A stretch of 64,000 nt of DNA from Streptomyces aidingensis. GTDB lineage: Bacteria > Actinomycetota > Actinomycetes > Streptomycetales > Streptomycetaceae. Under the pieces are notes generated by a model. That model was given only the letters and a program-made list of their open reading frames with translations, was not told where the DNA came from and searched no databases. This document shows, in pieces, positions 52,814-61,523 of the stretch. The DNA lies in assembly GCF_900112355.1 (NCBI RefSeq), contig NZ_FOLM01000002.1, forward strand, positions 324,742 to 388,741. The letters run 5' to 3'. Position numbers and translations under genes: made by a program. Position 1 is the first letter of the stretch. Each line of letters starts with the position of its first letter.

Positions 52814-53293
52814 TCAGACATAGGGGTTGTAGACCCTGCCGTAGGAAGATCCGTGGTTCTCGCCGCCGCCGTCGCTGCGGTAGGACACATACTGGGAGCC
52901 GTGGAAGGTGTCGCCCTGGATCACCACGCGCACATAGACCACGTCATAGCTGTGGGTGAACTCGCCGCTGATGGTTCCCTGGGCGTTCCACTCGGTGACC
53001 GCAAGGCTGCCGTTGGCGTAGATCAGCACATCGGGCGGGGTGTAGCTGGACTGCCGGTCCACGGTCAGCGAATAGCGGAACTTCTTCTTCCCGCTGTCGA
53101 ACTGCACCCAGCCGGAGGCCTTGCCCAGGTTCTGGTTGTAGTGCCAGTCGCCGTCCACCACCTGCACCGTCACCGGGAGCTGGGCGCCATAGGCGGCCTG
53201 GGCGGGGGCGGCGTGCAGCAGACCGGCGGCGAGGACCGCCAGCGCGGCGACCAGACTCCGCGCCACATTGCGGCTGAATAACCTTCCGAGCAT
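52814..53293 (-). CDS. Small secreted beta-rich protein of unknown function
   Basis: 159 residues. Signal peptide 1-33 (cleavage after AQA), then about 125 residues rich in Tyr, Ser, Gly and aromatic residues (VVDGDWHYNQNLG, SLTVDRQSSYTPPDVLIYANG, YDVVYVRVVIQGD). Sequence suggests a single extracellular beta-sandwich. No cysteine in the mature part. Strong GAGGAG ribosome site. Not recognised. Confidence 0.8.
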   Translation of the reverse strand: MLGRLFSRNVARSLVAALAVLAAGLLHAAPAQAAYGAQLPVTVQVVDGDWHYNQNLGKASGWVQFDSGKKKFRYSLTVDRQSSYTPPDVLIYANGSLAVTEWNAQGTISGEFTHSYDVVYVRVVIQGDTFHGSQYVSYRSDGGGENHGSSYGRVYNPYV

Positions 53294-53525
53294 TCGGTCT
53301 CACTCCTCTTTCTTCGTGTTTTGCTTCCGTGTTTTTCCTTCGGGTTTTTGCTTCGGGTTGTGCTTCGTGCTGTGGTGCTCTCTCACCCTGCGGGACCGCT
53401 GGGGAGAGTAGTGACGCCCCTGTGTGCCTGCAAGACACAGGCACCGGGAAATCTCCGCGTACCCATCGGTATTCGCGCCGAATCGGCAGAAGTCGCGCAC
53501 CGGCAGACTTCCCGCGCCGTACCGG

Positions 53526-54296
53526 TCAGCGAATGCGATAGGAGGGCAGTCCGCGCCGCCGGATCAGCCATTCGGCGACAAACATGTTCGGCACCCAGCA
53601 CAGAAACGGAACGGCGTGGTAGGCGTTGTCGAACAGAACGTCCGGGTCCACATCCTCGGCGGTGAACGGCACCTGGACCCCGGTCAGCACGCCCACCCAG
53701 AGCCGCAGCGTGACCGCCGCGAAGGTGAAGGCGAAGTTCCGCATCATCCAGGCCTGATGGCCCGCCGGATCGCCGCCGCGCACCGCACGGTAGGCCCGGA
53801 CGGCGGTGACCGCCCAGAGCACCGCCAGCATGCCGAAGCCGAAGAAGCCGACCATGCCCGCGGAGTTCCAGGGCGCCAGGGCCAGCCCGCTGCCCGCGCC
53901 GGTCAGCACCGCGACCAGATAGATCCGCCCGGTGACCCGGTGCACCCGCGGGCTGCGGCGGCGCAGCGCGCGCAGAAACTGCCAGGGCCCGAGCAGCAGC
54001 GCCAGCGAGGCGCTGACCACATGCGTGTAGAAGACCGCCTGCACGGCCCCGGGCCGGTCCGCGTACGTCTCGGCCAGCCCCTGCTCGTCCTCGGCCAGGG
54101 ACTCCAGGCCGGCCTGGGCGTAGAGGGAGAGCGAGAAGGCGGCGATCGCCAGCGAGGTGAGCACGACCGCGGTCCAGCCGGCCCGGGCGCGGCGCCCGGG
54201 CGGCCGTCCGCCGGCCCGCCGGGCGGCCCGGTCCCCGGCCGCCGGGGGCCGGGGCGGTGGCAGGTTCTGGCCGGTGAGCTGGGATGGCGCGGGCAC
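53526..54296 (-). CDS. DUF2306-type membrane protein
   Basis: 256 residues from a GTG with GGAGG upstream. About six hydrophobic helices (from residue 40 on) and the DUF2306 pattern: THVVSASLALLLGPWQFLRALR, SPRVHRVTGRIYL, GHQAWMMRNFAFTFAAVTLRLW. Function unknown; it shares its promoter region with a divergent TetR gene that presumably controls it. Confidence 0.88.
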   Translation of the reverse strand: MPAPSQLTGQNLPPPRPPAAGDRAARRAGGRPPGRRARAGWTAVVLTSLAIAAFSLSLYAQAGLESLAEDEQGLAETYADRPGAVQAVFYTHVVSASLALLLGPWQFLRALRRRSPRVHRVTGRIYLVAVLTGAGSGLALAPWNSAGMVGFFGFGMLAVLWAVTAVRAYRAVRGGDPAGHQAWMMRNFAFTFAAVTLRLWVGVLTGVQVPFTAEDVDPDVLFDNAYHAVPFLCWVPNMFVAEWLIRRRGLPSYRIR

Positions 54297-54319
54297 GGTG
54301 TTCCTCCGGGGCGAATGTT

Positions 54320-54344
54320 ATGCTCTCTTACAATGTGAGAGCAT
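54320..54344. promoter_or_regulatory. TetR operator between divergent genes
   Basis: ATGCTCTC (54320-54327), 9-base spacer, GAGAGCAT (54337-54344). A flanking AATGTT/AACAT pair extends the dyad. It covers the promoters of both the DUF2306 and the TetR gene. Confidence 0.7.
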
Positions 54345-54376
54345 TCAACATAGCGTCCGATGTTAGCGTGGTCAAC

Positions 54377-54985
54377 ATGCCATCCGCCGCCCGGAGCCGG
54401 GACACCTACCACCACGGTGCTCTCCGCCAGACGCTGCTGGAGGGTGCCCGCGAACTGCTGGCCGAGAAGGGCGAGGAGGGCTTCAGCCTCAGCGAACTCG
54501 CCCGCCGGGCGGGCGTCAGCACGGCCGCCCCCTACCGCCATTTCGAGGACCGGCAGGCCCTGCTCAACGCCGTGGCCGACACCGGATACGAGGAACTGCG
54601 CGCCGCCCTGCTGGCGGACGCCGGGGCCGCCGGGGATCCGGCCGACGCCCTGATCCGGATGGGCATCTCCTATGTGCGGTTCGCCGTGGACCATCCGGCG
54701 CTCTTCGGGCTGATGTTCCGCGCCCGCCCCGGCGCCCAGTCACCGCTCGGCCCGCCGTCCTTCCAGCCGCTGGTGGAGGCGGTCGCCGCCGCCCAGCGGG
54801 ACGGCACCCTGCCGTCCGGCGAGCCGCCGCACCTGGCGGCGCGCGCCGTCTGGGCCACCGTCCACGGGGTGGCCACCCTGCGGCTCAGCGGCGGTTTCGA
54901 CAAGCTCGGCCTGGGCGACACGGTGGAGAACCTGGTCCGCGGCACCCTGGCCCTGGCGCTGCACGGCCGCCCCGGCGGCCCCTGA
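54377..54985 (+). CDS. TetR-family regulator
   Basis: 202 residues. HTH at about 10-60 (YHHGALRQTLLEGARELLAEKG ... LARRAGVSTAAPYRHFED), then a TetR_C_33-like ligand domain (ADTGYEELRAALLADA, HPALFGLMFRAR). Divergent from the DUF2306 membrane protein gene with a clear dyad between them, so probably an autorepressor and repressor of that gene. GTG 54368 is an alternative start. Confidence 0.9.
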   Translation: MPSAARSRDTYHHGALRQTLLEGARELLAEKGEEGFSLSELARRAGVSTAAPYRHFEDRQALLNAVADTGYEELRAALLADAGAAGDPADALIRMGISYVRFAVDHPALFGLMFRARPGAQSPLGPPSFQPLVEAVAAAQRDGTLPSGEPPHLAARAVWATVHGVATLRLSGGFDKLGLGDTVENLVRGTLALALHGRPGGP

Positions 54986-54994
54986 GCCGCGCGG

Positions 54995-55612
54995 TCAGCC
55001 GCGCTGCTTCGCCGGGCGCCCCAGCCCGAACAGGGACCCGGCGGCCTGCGCCACATCGGCGGCGGCCCGCACCGAGATCTCCGCGGGGACGTTCATCCGG
55101 CGCAGCGCGCCCGCGAACACGTCCTCCAGCATGGCCAGCCGCCAGCTCAGTTCGTTGAAACCCTCCGCCCGGGGCCGCTGGGAGAGAGCGGTGAGCAGCT
55201 CCTGCGCGCTGCCGCGCAGCGTCCCCAGCACCTGCCACTCGTTGGGCTCGCGCGGCGGCTCCACGCCCGGCGCCGAGGGCGAGGGCGCGCCGAGGCCGTG
55301 CGGCACCCGGACCGGCAGCTCGGCGTACCAGCTCAGCAGCGCGCCGCTGAGGTCGGCCTGGAGGCCGTCGAGCATGGTGAGCAGCATGGCCGCGCCCATG
55401 GCCGGGGTGGCCGGATCGGGCGGCAGCATGTCCTCCTGCCGGGAGGTGCCGTCCGGGCCGTCGGCGGAGTCCGAATCCAGATAGGCGCGGATGACGACCG
55501 GCACCGCACTGGCGCGTGTCCGGGGGCGGCCGGGCGCGAGCACCGCCCGGACGGGATCGATGCCTCTGGCGGCCTCCCCGGCCGCCGTCTGGCATGCGTG
55601 GTCAGTGGTCAC
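54995..55612 (-). CDS. Protein of unknown function, 205 residues
   Basis: No signal peptide or membrane helix. A helical C-terminal two-thirds (AMGAAMLLTMLDGLQADLSGALLSWYAELP, given in part, and WRLAMLEDVFAGALRRMNVPAEISVRAAADVAQAAG). The GTG start at 55612 has no strong ribosome site. Convergent with the TetR gene, 9 bases between stops. Not recognised. Confidence 0.65.
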   Translation of the reverse strand: MTTDHACQTAAGEAARGIDPVRAVLAPGRPRTRASAVPVVIRAYLDSDSADGPDGTSRQEDMLPPDPATPAMGAAMLLTMLDGLQADLSGALLSWYAELPVRVPHGLGAPSPSAPGVEPPREPNEWQVLGTLRGSAQELLTALSQRPRAEGFNELSWRLAMLEDVFAGALRRMNVPAEISVRAAADVAQAAGSLFGLGRPAKQRG

Positions 55613-55801
55613 GGCGCGTTCACCACTTTCTGCGACGGACGGCTGCCTCCGGCCGCTCCGCGTCTTTCCTGGGCTGAGGTCCGTACCGTACCCCTGTTAC
55701 GGGGTGTTGGAGGAGGTGTGTGCGCAGAGCAATGGAACAGCCGGGACATCCACACCGGTAAGCATCACCGCACGTAATGCTGTCTGGATTCTGTCTGGCC
55801 T

Positions 55802-56974
55802 TCACGGAGCATGAGGCTCCCGGGCACCGGGCGGGGCGGTGGAGGCGATGGTGTGGGCGGCATAGCCGAGCTGGGCGTCGGTGAGATCGGCGCGGGCGGT
55901 GAGCCGCAGCCGGGACACCCCGTCCGGCACCGACGGCGGACGGAAGCAGCCCACCGACAGCCCCGCGGTACGGCAGGCCGCGGCCCAGGCCACCGCCGCC
56001 CGCGGAGAGGGCGCCGGCACCGAGACCACCGCGGCGTCCGGCCGGGTGGCCCGCAGCCCGGCGGCGGTGAGCCGCTCCCACAGCGCCTCGGCCACCTCGC
56101 GCACCCGCGCGGCCCGCAGCGGCTCGCCGTGCAGCAGGGTCAGCGCCTCCAGCGCCGCGCCGGCCGCCGCCGGGGCCAGGCCGGTGTCGAAGATGAAGGT
56201 GCGGGCGGTACTGACCAGATGCTCGATCACCCGGGCCGGGCCCAGCACCGCGCCGCCCTGGCTGCCCAGCGACTTGGAGAGCGTCACCGTGACCACCACA
56301 TCCGGCGCCCCGGCCAGCCCGGCGGCATGCGGCGCGCCGCGCCCGCCCGCCCCCAGCACGCCGAAGCCGTGCGCGTCGTCGACCAGCAGGGCGGCGCCAT
56401 GGGTGCGGCAGACCGCGGCCAGCCGGTCCAGCGGCGCGGCGTCGCCGTCCACCGAGAAGACCGAGTCGGTCACCACCAGGGCGCGGGCCGGGTGACCGAT
56501 CAGGGCCTTGCGCACCGCGCCCGGATCGGCGTGCGCCACGATCTCCACCTCGGAGCGGGACAGCCGGCAGCCGTCGATCAGCGAGGCATGGTTGCCGGCG
56601 TCGGAGACGATCAGCGTCTCCCGGCCGCCCAGCGCGGTGAGCGCGGCGAGATTGGCGGCATAGCCGGAGGAGAAGACCAGGGCGGCCTCGGCCCCGCAGA
56701 ACGCGGCGAGCGCCGTCTCCAGTTCGGTGTGCAGCTCGGTGGAGCCGGTGACCAGGCGCGATCCCGTGGCGCCGGCGCCCCAGCGGCGGGCGGCCTCGGC
56801 GGCGGCCGAGGTGACCCGGGGGTGGCGGGCCAGGCCCAGATAGTCGTTCCCGGCCAGATCGAGCAGCGCCTCGTCGGACGCCCGGGGACGCAGCGCCCGG
56901 GTCAGCCCGGCCCGGTCGCGCCGGGCGCGCTGCTCGTCGATCCAGCCGAAGGGGTCGATGCGGAGCTGTTTCAT
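55802..56974 (-). CDS. bioF: 8-amino-7-oxononanoate synthase
   Basis: 390 residues. Alpha-oxoamine synthase fold: [40 protein letters not shown], and the PLP lysine in [14 protein letters not shown]. It joins pimeloyl-CoA (or -ACP) with alanine to give KAPA in biotin synthesis. No other bio gene is near, so it is either an orphan biotin gene or a related oxoamine synthase. The frame continues upstream in phase into an ABC ATPase remnant, but the terminator at 57077-57120 and the good Met at 56974 argue for an independent gene. Confidence 0.88.
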   Translation of the reverse strand: MKQLRIDPFGWIDEQRARRDRAGLTRALRPRASDEALLDLAGNDYLGLARHPRVTSAAAEAARRWGAGATGSRLVTGSTELHTELETALAAFCGAEAALVFSSGYAANLAALTALGGRETLIVSDAGNHASLIDGCRLSRSEVEIVAHADPGAVRKALIGHPARALVVTDSVFSVDGDAAPLDRLAAVCRTHGAALLVDDAHGFGVLGAGGRGAPHAAGLAGAPDVVVTVTLSKSLGSQGGAVLGPARVIEHLVSTARTFIFDTGLAPAAAGAALEALTLLHGEPLRAARVREVAEALWERLTAAGLRATRPDAAVVSVPAPSPRAAVAWAAACRTAGLSVGCFRPPSVPDGVSRLRLTARADLTDAQLGYAAHTIASTAPPGAREPHAP

Positions 56975-57076
56975 GGGCCGGGCCGCTCGCCTCTCCTGCG
57001 TCAAGGACTGCCGGCCGTGGGGAGACAGCCCAAGGGTGTGGGGGACGTGAGGCACGATCCCATGCCGCCGCGCAGG

Positions 57077-57120
57077 CGTCACGGGCGGGGTGCGCGACCC
57101 CGCGCACCCCGCCCGTGACG
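57077..57120. terminator. Very strong hairpin between ABC remnant and bioF
   Basis: 20-bp perfect stem (57077-57096 with 57101-57120) with loop ACCC. It lies inside the continuous frame that joins the ABC fragment to bioF and should stop transcription between them. Confidence 0.85.
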
Positions 57121-57133
57121 GCCGCCCGCCCGG

Positions 57134-57427
57134 CGTCAGGCCGATCCGGCGGCGCACCAGGCGCGGCTCGCGCGCCACATCGTGGCCGCCGACCCGGGCC
57201 CGGCCGCCGTCCAGCCGGGTGAGGGTGGCCAGGATGCGGACCGAGGTGGTCTTGCCCGCTCCGTTGGGGCCCAGCAGGCCGTAGACCTTGCCGCGCGGCA
57301 CGGCGAGATCCAGGCCGTCCAGCGCGCGCTTGCCGCCGCCCTTGCCGCCGTAGGTCTTCACCAGCCCTTCGGCGAACACCGAGTAGTCGCGCGGGCCGTC
57401 GGCGCCGCGACCGTCATCCGGGGGCAC
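57134..57427 (-). pseudogene. Truncated DrrA-type ABC transporter ATPase
   Basis: About 98 residues remain: a GTG start with [17 protein letters not shown], Walker A GPNGAGKT at 53-60, and the sequence to VRRRIGLT. The Q-loop, signature and Walker B are missing, and the membrane partner gene is absent. DrrA-like drug exporters are usually controlled by a divergent TetR gene, which is present and intact here. The 3' part was lost at the junction with the terminator/bioF region. Confidence 0.85.
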
Positions 57428-57446
57428 GTTCTCCTCCTCATCTTCT

Positions 57447-57509
57447 GGGTACGCTGTACTCAGATTTGCGTACGGTGTACCCAGAAGTCAAGCGTACGGC
57501 GTACGCACC
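57447..57509. promoter_or_regulatory. Three TetR operators GTAC-N3-GTAC
   Basis: GTACGCTGTAC (57449), GTACGGTGTAC (57470) and GTACGGCGTAC (57494) with outer G/C matches, centres 21 and 24 bases apart, in the divergent promoter of the TetR and ABC genes. Three phased copies suggest cooperative repression. Confidence 0.75.
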
Positions 57510-57548
57510 TGATTCGGGCAAACGGGCGGCGGATAGGATGAAGCTCCG

Positions 57549-58379
57549 ATGACCACGGCACACAGCGGAAGCGGCGATCCCCGCCGCAGCATGGAACTGC
57601 TCTGGCGGGACACCGCCGACCGGCCGGCCCGCGGGCCGCGCCCCGCGCTCTGCCTGCGGCGGATCGTGGCGGCGGCCGTGGAACTCGCCGACCGCGAAGG
57701 GCTGGAGGCCCTGTCCATGCGCCGGGTCGCCGCCGAACTGGGCGTCGGCACCATGTCGCTGTACCGCTATCTGCCGGGCAAGGGCGAACTGCTGGACCTG
57801 ATGCTGGACCAGGTGGTCGGCCCGCCGGAAGCGCCGCCGCCCCCGGAATCCGCGGCGGGCGACGCCCGGACCGGTCCCCGCTGGCGGCACGACATGGCGG
57901 CGCTGGCCCGCTCCATGTGGCGGCTGTACCTCGCGCATCCCTGGCTGATCCACGTCAACCAGTCCCGGCCGGTGCTCGGCCCCAACTCACTCGCGGGTTT
58001 CGAGCACGCCCTGGCGTCGCTGGACGGCCTCGGTCTCTCCGGCAAGGAGAAGGTCAAGATCATCATGGCCATCGAGCACTATGTCACCGGCACCGCCCGG
58101 ACCTTTATCCAGCAGCGGCAGGTCGCCGAGCAGTCCGGGGTCAGCGACGACGAGTTCTGGGCCTCCCAGGGCCCGATCCTCGCCGAGGTGCTCGCCGGCG
58201 GGAAGTTCCCGGAGGTCGCGAAGCTGCCCGCGGACTCCTTCGCCATCGACGGCGAGGAGGCGCTGGAGTTCGGGCTCGGGCCGCTGCTGGACGGCCTGGC
58301 CGTGGTCGTCGCGCACCGGGCCCGGCACCCGGCACCGCCGGCGGACCGGGCCGACCAGGACTGCTGCCGGCCGGGCTGA
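57549..58379 (+). CDS. TetR regulator with TetR_C_1-type domain
   Basis: 276 residues. HTH at about 35-85 (LCLRRIVAAAVELADREG ... RRVAAELGVGTMSLYRYLPGKGEL), then a TetR_C_1-like domain (DMAALARSMWRLYLAHPWLIHVNQSRP; IIMAIEHYVTGTARTFIQQRQ). This subtype commonly controls drug exporters, here the truncated ABC operon opposite. Three GTAC operators lie between them. Its original target is probably lost. Confidence 0.9.
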   Translation: MTTAHSGSGDPRRSMELLWRDTADRPARGPRPALCLRRIVAAAVELADREGLEALSMRRVAAELGVGTMSLYRYLPGKGELLDLMLDQVVGPPEAPPPPESAAGDARTGPRWRHDMAALARSMWRLYLAHPWLIHVNQSRPVLGPNSLAGFEHALASLDGLGLSGKEKVKIIMAIEHYVTGTARTFIQQRQVAEQSGVSDDEFWASQGPILAEVLAGGKFPEVAKLPADSFAIDGEEALEFGLGPLLDGLAVVVAHRARHPAPPADRADQDCCRPG

Positions 58380-58431
58380 GCCCGCCGGGCTGCGCCGCCC
58401 GCCCCTCCGCAGCCCGCCCTCGCCGCCGCCG

Positions 58432-59532
58432 TCAGGCGCGGCGCGTGCCGCGGCCCCGGCGGAAGGCCCGGCGCAGCGCGAACACCAGCACCGCCACCGC
58501 CACCGCGGCCACCGCCAGCCGGCCGGAGCCGGTCCCGTCCCCGCCGTTCTCCCCGTCCCCGTCCCCGGCCCCCTGCTGCGGACCGGAGCCGTCGCCGTCC
58601 TCCGGCCGCCCGTCCCCGGTCGCGGCCCCCTCGCCCCCGGACGGTTCCTCCCGGGCGCTGTCCGGCATCCGCTCGCCGCGCAGCTCGACGCTCTGCACCT
58701 GTGAGAACTCCCCCTCGGTGCCGAAGACCAGATAACGGCCGTCCGGGGTGAAGGTCACCGATTCGCCCTGCGGCTGGATCGGCACATTGACCAGCCCGAC
58801 CGGCTCGGGAACGGAGCCGTCCCGCCAGCGGAGCATCTCGGAGCCGAAGTAGCCGCGCAGCAGCAGCCGGGAGCCGTCCGGGGAGAAGGCCCCGTCGGTG
58901 ACCCACAGGTCGGTGTCCCAGTACCGCTCGAAGACATTGACGCCGCCGGCGGTGAGCTGCTCCGGACCGGCGTAGAGGGCGCCCGAGCCGTCGTCCTTCT
59001 TGCTGGCGATATAGACCCGGCCGGTGCCGGGGTGCACCATCAGCGCCTCGGCGTCCCGCGGGCCGTCGTCGTACCGCACGGGCAGGATCTCCGGGGTGAC
59101 GGTGGTGTCGGCCAGTGTCCCCGGCTCGGGGAACCGGTAGATCCACACGGTGTCCCAGCCGCCGTCGAAGTTGTCGCCGATGTCCCCCACATAGAGGCTG
59201 CCGTCCGGGCCCAGATGGATCGCCTCCACATCGCGGAACTCCACGCCCTGAAGGGTCACGGTGGCCACCGTCTGCCCGGTGGCGCCGTCCACCGCGAAGA
59301 TCTCCGGGGCATAGCCGCTGTCGTTGTGCGTCCAGTAGACGCCCGGGTGGCGGTGGCTGGCCTGGAGCCCGCTGGACTCCAGAATCCGCTCGTCCTGCAT
59401 GGTGAACTCGACGGCCTCCCCGGCCTCCGCGGCGGCGGACGGCAGCGCTGCCAGGGCCGTGAGGGCCGCGAGAACGGTGCCGGGAACAAGGGCGGCGGCA
59501 GCGGCACGCGGCACGCTCCAGGACAGACGCAT
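58432..59532 (-). CDS. Secreted beta-propeller protein with C-terminal anchor
   Basis: 366 residues. Signal peptide 1-36, a propeller-like domain (about 40-295) with repeating DVEAIHLGPDGSLYVGDIGDN, RDAEALMVHPGTGRVYIASKKDD, TDGAFSPDGSRLLLRGY and ESVTFTPDGRYLVFGTEGE units, a Gly/Glu/Asp-rich spacer, and a final transmembrane helix followed by an Arg-rich tail. It should sit on the outer membrane face. Enzyme or binding partner unknown. Confidence 0.85.
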   Translation of the reverse strand: MRLSWSVPRAAAAALVPGTVLAALTALAALPSAAAEAGEAVEFTMQDERILESSGLQASHRHPGVYWTHNDSGYAPEIFAVDGATGQTVATVTLQGVEFRDVEAIHLGPDGSLYVGDIGDNFDGGWDTVWIYRFPEPGTLADTTVTPEILPVRYDDGPRDAEALMVHPGTGRVYIASKKDDGSGALYAGPEQLTAGGVNVFERYWDTDLWVTDGAFSPDGSRLLLRGYFGSEMLRWRDGSVPEPVGLVNVPIQPQGESVTFTPDGRYLVFGTEGEFSQVQSVELRGERMPDSAREEPSGGEGAATGDGRPEDGDGSGPQQGAGDGDGENGGDGTGSGRLAVAAVAVAVLVFALRRAFRRGRGTRRA

Positions 59533-59612
59533 GCGCCAAGACTGCCATCCCGGCGCCGGACCCGGCGGGCCGCGCTTGCCTTGAGCGGACTCCAAGCGGC
59601 TAGCGTGCGCCC

Positions 59613-60608
59613 ATGGAGCAGATGCAGTACACACAGCTCGGGCGTACCGGCCTGAAGGTCAGCCGGCTGGTGCTGGGCACAATGAACTTCGGCCCGCACA
59701 CCGGGGAAACCGACAGCCACGTCATCATGGACGCCGCGCTCGACGCGGGCATCAACTTCTTCGACACGGCAAATGTCTATGGCTGGGGGCCGGACAAGGG
59801 CCGCACCGAGGAGATCATCGGAAGCTGGTTCGCCCAGGGCGGCGGGCGCCGGGACAAGGTGGTGCTGGCCACCAAGTGCTACGGCAGCATGCAGACGGAC
59901 GACGGGCCGGTCTGGCCCAACAACGACAAGCTCTCCGCGGTGAACATCCGCCGCGCGGTGGAGGCCAGCCTGAAGCGGCTGGGCACCGACTACATCGACG
60001 TCTACCAGTTCCACCACGTGGACCGGGCCACCCCGTGGGAGGAGATCTGGCAGGCGATCGACGTCCTGGTCAAGCAGGGCAAGATCCTCTACGCGGCCTC
60101 CTCCAACCACGCCGGCTGGCACATCGCGCAGGCCAATGAGACGGCGGCGCGGCTGGGCATGCTGGGCCTGGTGAGCGAGCAGTGCCTGTACAACCTGACC
60201 GAGCGGCGGGCCGAGATGGAGGTCATCCCGGCGGCCCGCGCCTACGGGCTGGGCGTCATCCCGTGGTCCCCGCTGGGCGGCGGCCTGCTGGGCGGCGCGC
60301 TGCGCAAGGCCGCGTCGGGCGGCGGCACCCGCTCGCTTGCCGCGCTGGAGCGGACGAAGATCAGCCGCGAGCAGATCGAGCGCTACGAGAAGCTGTGCGA
60401 CAAGCGGGATCTGGAGCCGGGCGAGGTGGCGCTGGCCTGGCTGCTGGCCCAGCCGGGCGTCACGGGCCCGATCGTGGGCCCGCGCGACCTGGCACAGCTG
60501 GAATCGGCGGTCCGGGCGGTCGGCCTGGAGCTGGGCGAGGAACTGCTGGCCGAACTGGACGAGATTTTCCCCGGCCCGGGCCCCTCCCCCGAGGCCTTCG
60601 CCTGGTAA
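59613..60608 (+). CDS. Aldo/keto reductase
   Basis: 331 residues. (beta/alpha)8 reductase with the catalytic set Asp (FFDTANVYGWG), Tyr in the same segment, Lys (VLATKCYG) and His (VYQFHHVD), and the NADPH-binding end WLLAQPGVTGPIVGPR. Close to the YghZ/IolS-like subfamily. The ATG at 59613 is the start of the conserved MxYxxLGRTGLKVS. Substrate unknown. Divergent from the secreted propeller gene. Confidence 0.94.
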   Translation: MEQMQYTQLGRTGLKVSRLVLGTMNFGPHTGETDSHVIMDAALDAGINFFDTANVYGWGPDKGRTEEIIGSWFAQGGGRRDKVVLATKCYGSMQTDDGPVWPNNDKLSAVNIRRAVEASLKRLGTDYIDVYQFHHVDRATPWEEIWQAIDVLVKQGKILYAASSNHAGWHIAQANETAARLGMLGLVSEQCLYNLTERRAEMEVIPAARAYGLGVIPWSPLGGGLLGGALRKAASGGGTRSLAALERTKISREQIERYEKLCDKRDLEPGEVALAWLLAQPGVTGPIVGPRDLAQLESAVRAVGLELGEELLAELDEIFPGPGPSPEAFAW

Positions 60609-60626
60609 CGGCCCTTCCGGCCTGCA

Positions 60627-60663
60627 CGGGTGACGCGCCGCCCTTCCGGCGGCACGTCACCCG
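60627..60663. terminator. Hairpin after the aldo/keto reductase gene
   Basis: 9-bp outer stem CGGGTGACG (60627-60635) with 60655-60663 and an inner GCCG/CGGC helix. Confidence 0.75.
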
Positions 60664-60678
60664 GCCGCGGGCACGGCT

Positions 60679-60768
60679 TCAGCGGCCGAGGGCGCCCACC
60701 ACGAAGACCACCGCGAACATCAGCAGCAGCGCGGCGCTCACGATCCGCATCCTGGTCTTGGCATCCAC
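60679..60768 (-). CDS. 29-residue membrane micropeptide
   Basis: GTG start with GAGG upstream, encoding a basic start (MDAKTRMR) and one hydrophobic helix (IVSAALLLMFAVVFVVGALG) ending in Arg. The arrangement fits single-pass micropeptides of Streptomyces. It lies between the aldo/keto reductase terminator and thpR. Not recognised. Confidence 0.6.
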   Translation of the reverse strand: MDAKTRMRIVSAALLLMFAVVFVVGALGR

Positions 60769-60823
60769 GCCCTCAACCGTAACCGCTCCGCCCCCGGCCC
60801 CCACGCCCGCGGGCGGCCCCCGG

Positions 60824-61465
60824 TCAGCGGTCGGGCGCCGCGGGCGGCGGGGACGGCGGCGGCTGGAGCGGCCACGCGGAACGCACCGTGTAGCGGGGGC
60901 GGGCGCCCGGGGTGCCCGGCTCGGGGGGTTCGCTGCGCATCAGCACCAGTTCCCCGGCACACCAGGCGGCCGAACGGAAGCCGTCCAGCGCGGCCGCCCA
61001 GGCCCGCGGTCCGGCCGCGCCGTCCGGCTCCGGCCGGGCGGTGAGTGGCCGGGCGGTGAGTGGCCGGGCGCCCCGGGCCAGCGTGAGGTGCGGGTGGTAG
61101 CGGCGGGTTTCCCGGTGCGGCGCGCCCGCCTTGCGGCCGGCCGCCCGGGCGGCGGTGGCCAGCCGGGCGAGCGCGGTCCGGTCGCCGCCCACCCCGGCCC
61201 ACAGCACCCGGTCGCCGAACCGGCCGCCGCCGGCCAGCCACAGCTCGAAGGCCGCGCGGCGGGCCGCCGCCCGGCCCAGCCGCTCCTCCAGGCCGCCCAC
61301 CGCGGCCAGGGGCATCTCGCCGTAGAAGGCGAGCGTCAGATGCCAGTCCTGGCGGCCGGTCCACCGGAAGTCCTCCGTGCCGGGCAGCCGGCGCAGTGCG
61401 CGCACGGCCTCGGCGAGTTCCTCCACGACCTCCGTCGGCGGCAGCAGCGCGGCGAAAACTCTCAC
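60824..61465 (-). CDS. thpR: RNA 2',3'-cyclic phosphodiesterase
   Basis: 213 residues. The two 2H-family motifs are H42-L-T-L45 and H126-L-T-L129. MRVFAALLP is the usual start. Opens 2',3'-cyclic phosphates on RNA ends. A 15-bp in-frame duplication inserts a repeated TARPL after the second motif. GTG start. Confidence 0.92.
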   Translation of the reverse strand: MRVFAALLPPTEVVEELAEAVRALRRLPGTEDFRWTGRQDWHLTLAFYGEMPLAAVGGLEERLGRAAARRAAFELWLAGGGRFGDRVLWAGVGGDRTALARLATAARAAGRKAGAPHRETRRYHPHLTLARGARPLTARPLTARPEPDGAAGPRAWAAALDGFRSAAWCAGELVLMRSEPPEPGTPGARPRYTVRSAWPLQPPPSPPPAAPDR

Positions 61466-61523
61466 GCCCCCAGTCTGGCCCACCCCGCCGCGCACCCCGC
61501 CGCGCAGGCCGCCGGACAGGCCG

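Noticed and set aside
55802..57427. A genuine ABC-ATPase/BioF fusion protein
   Set aside because: ATPase part lacks everything after Walker A, a 20-bp terminator hairpin lies in the junction and bioF has its own start at the domain border.
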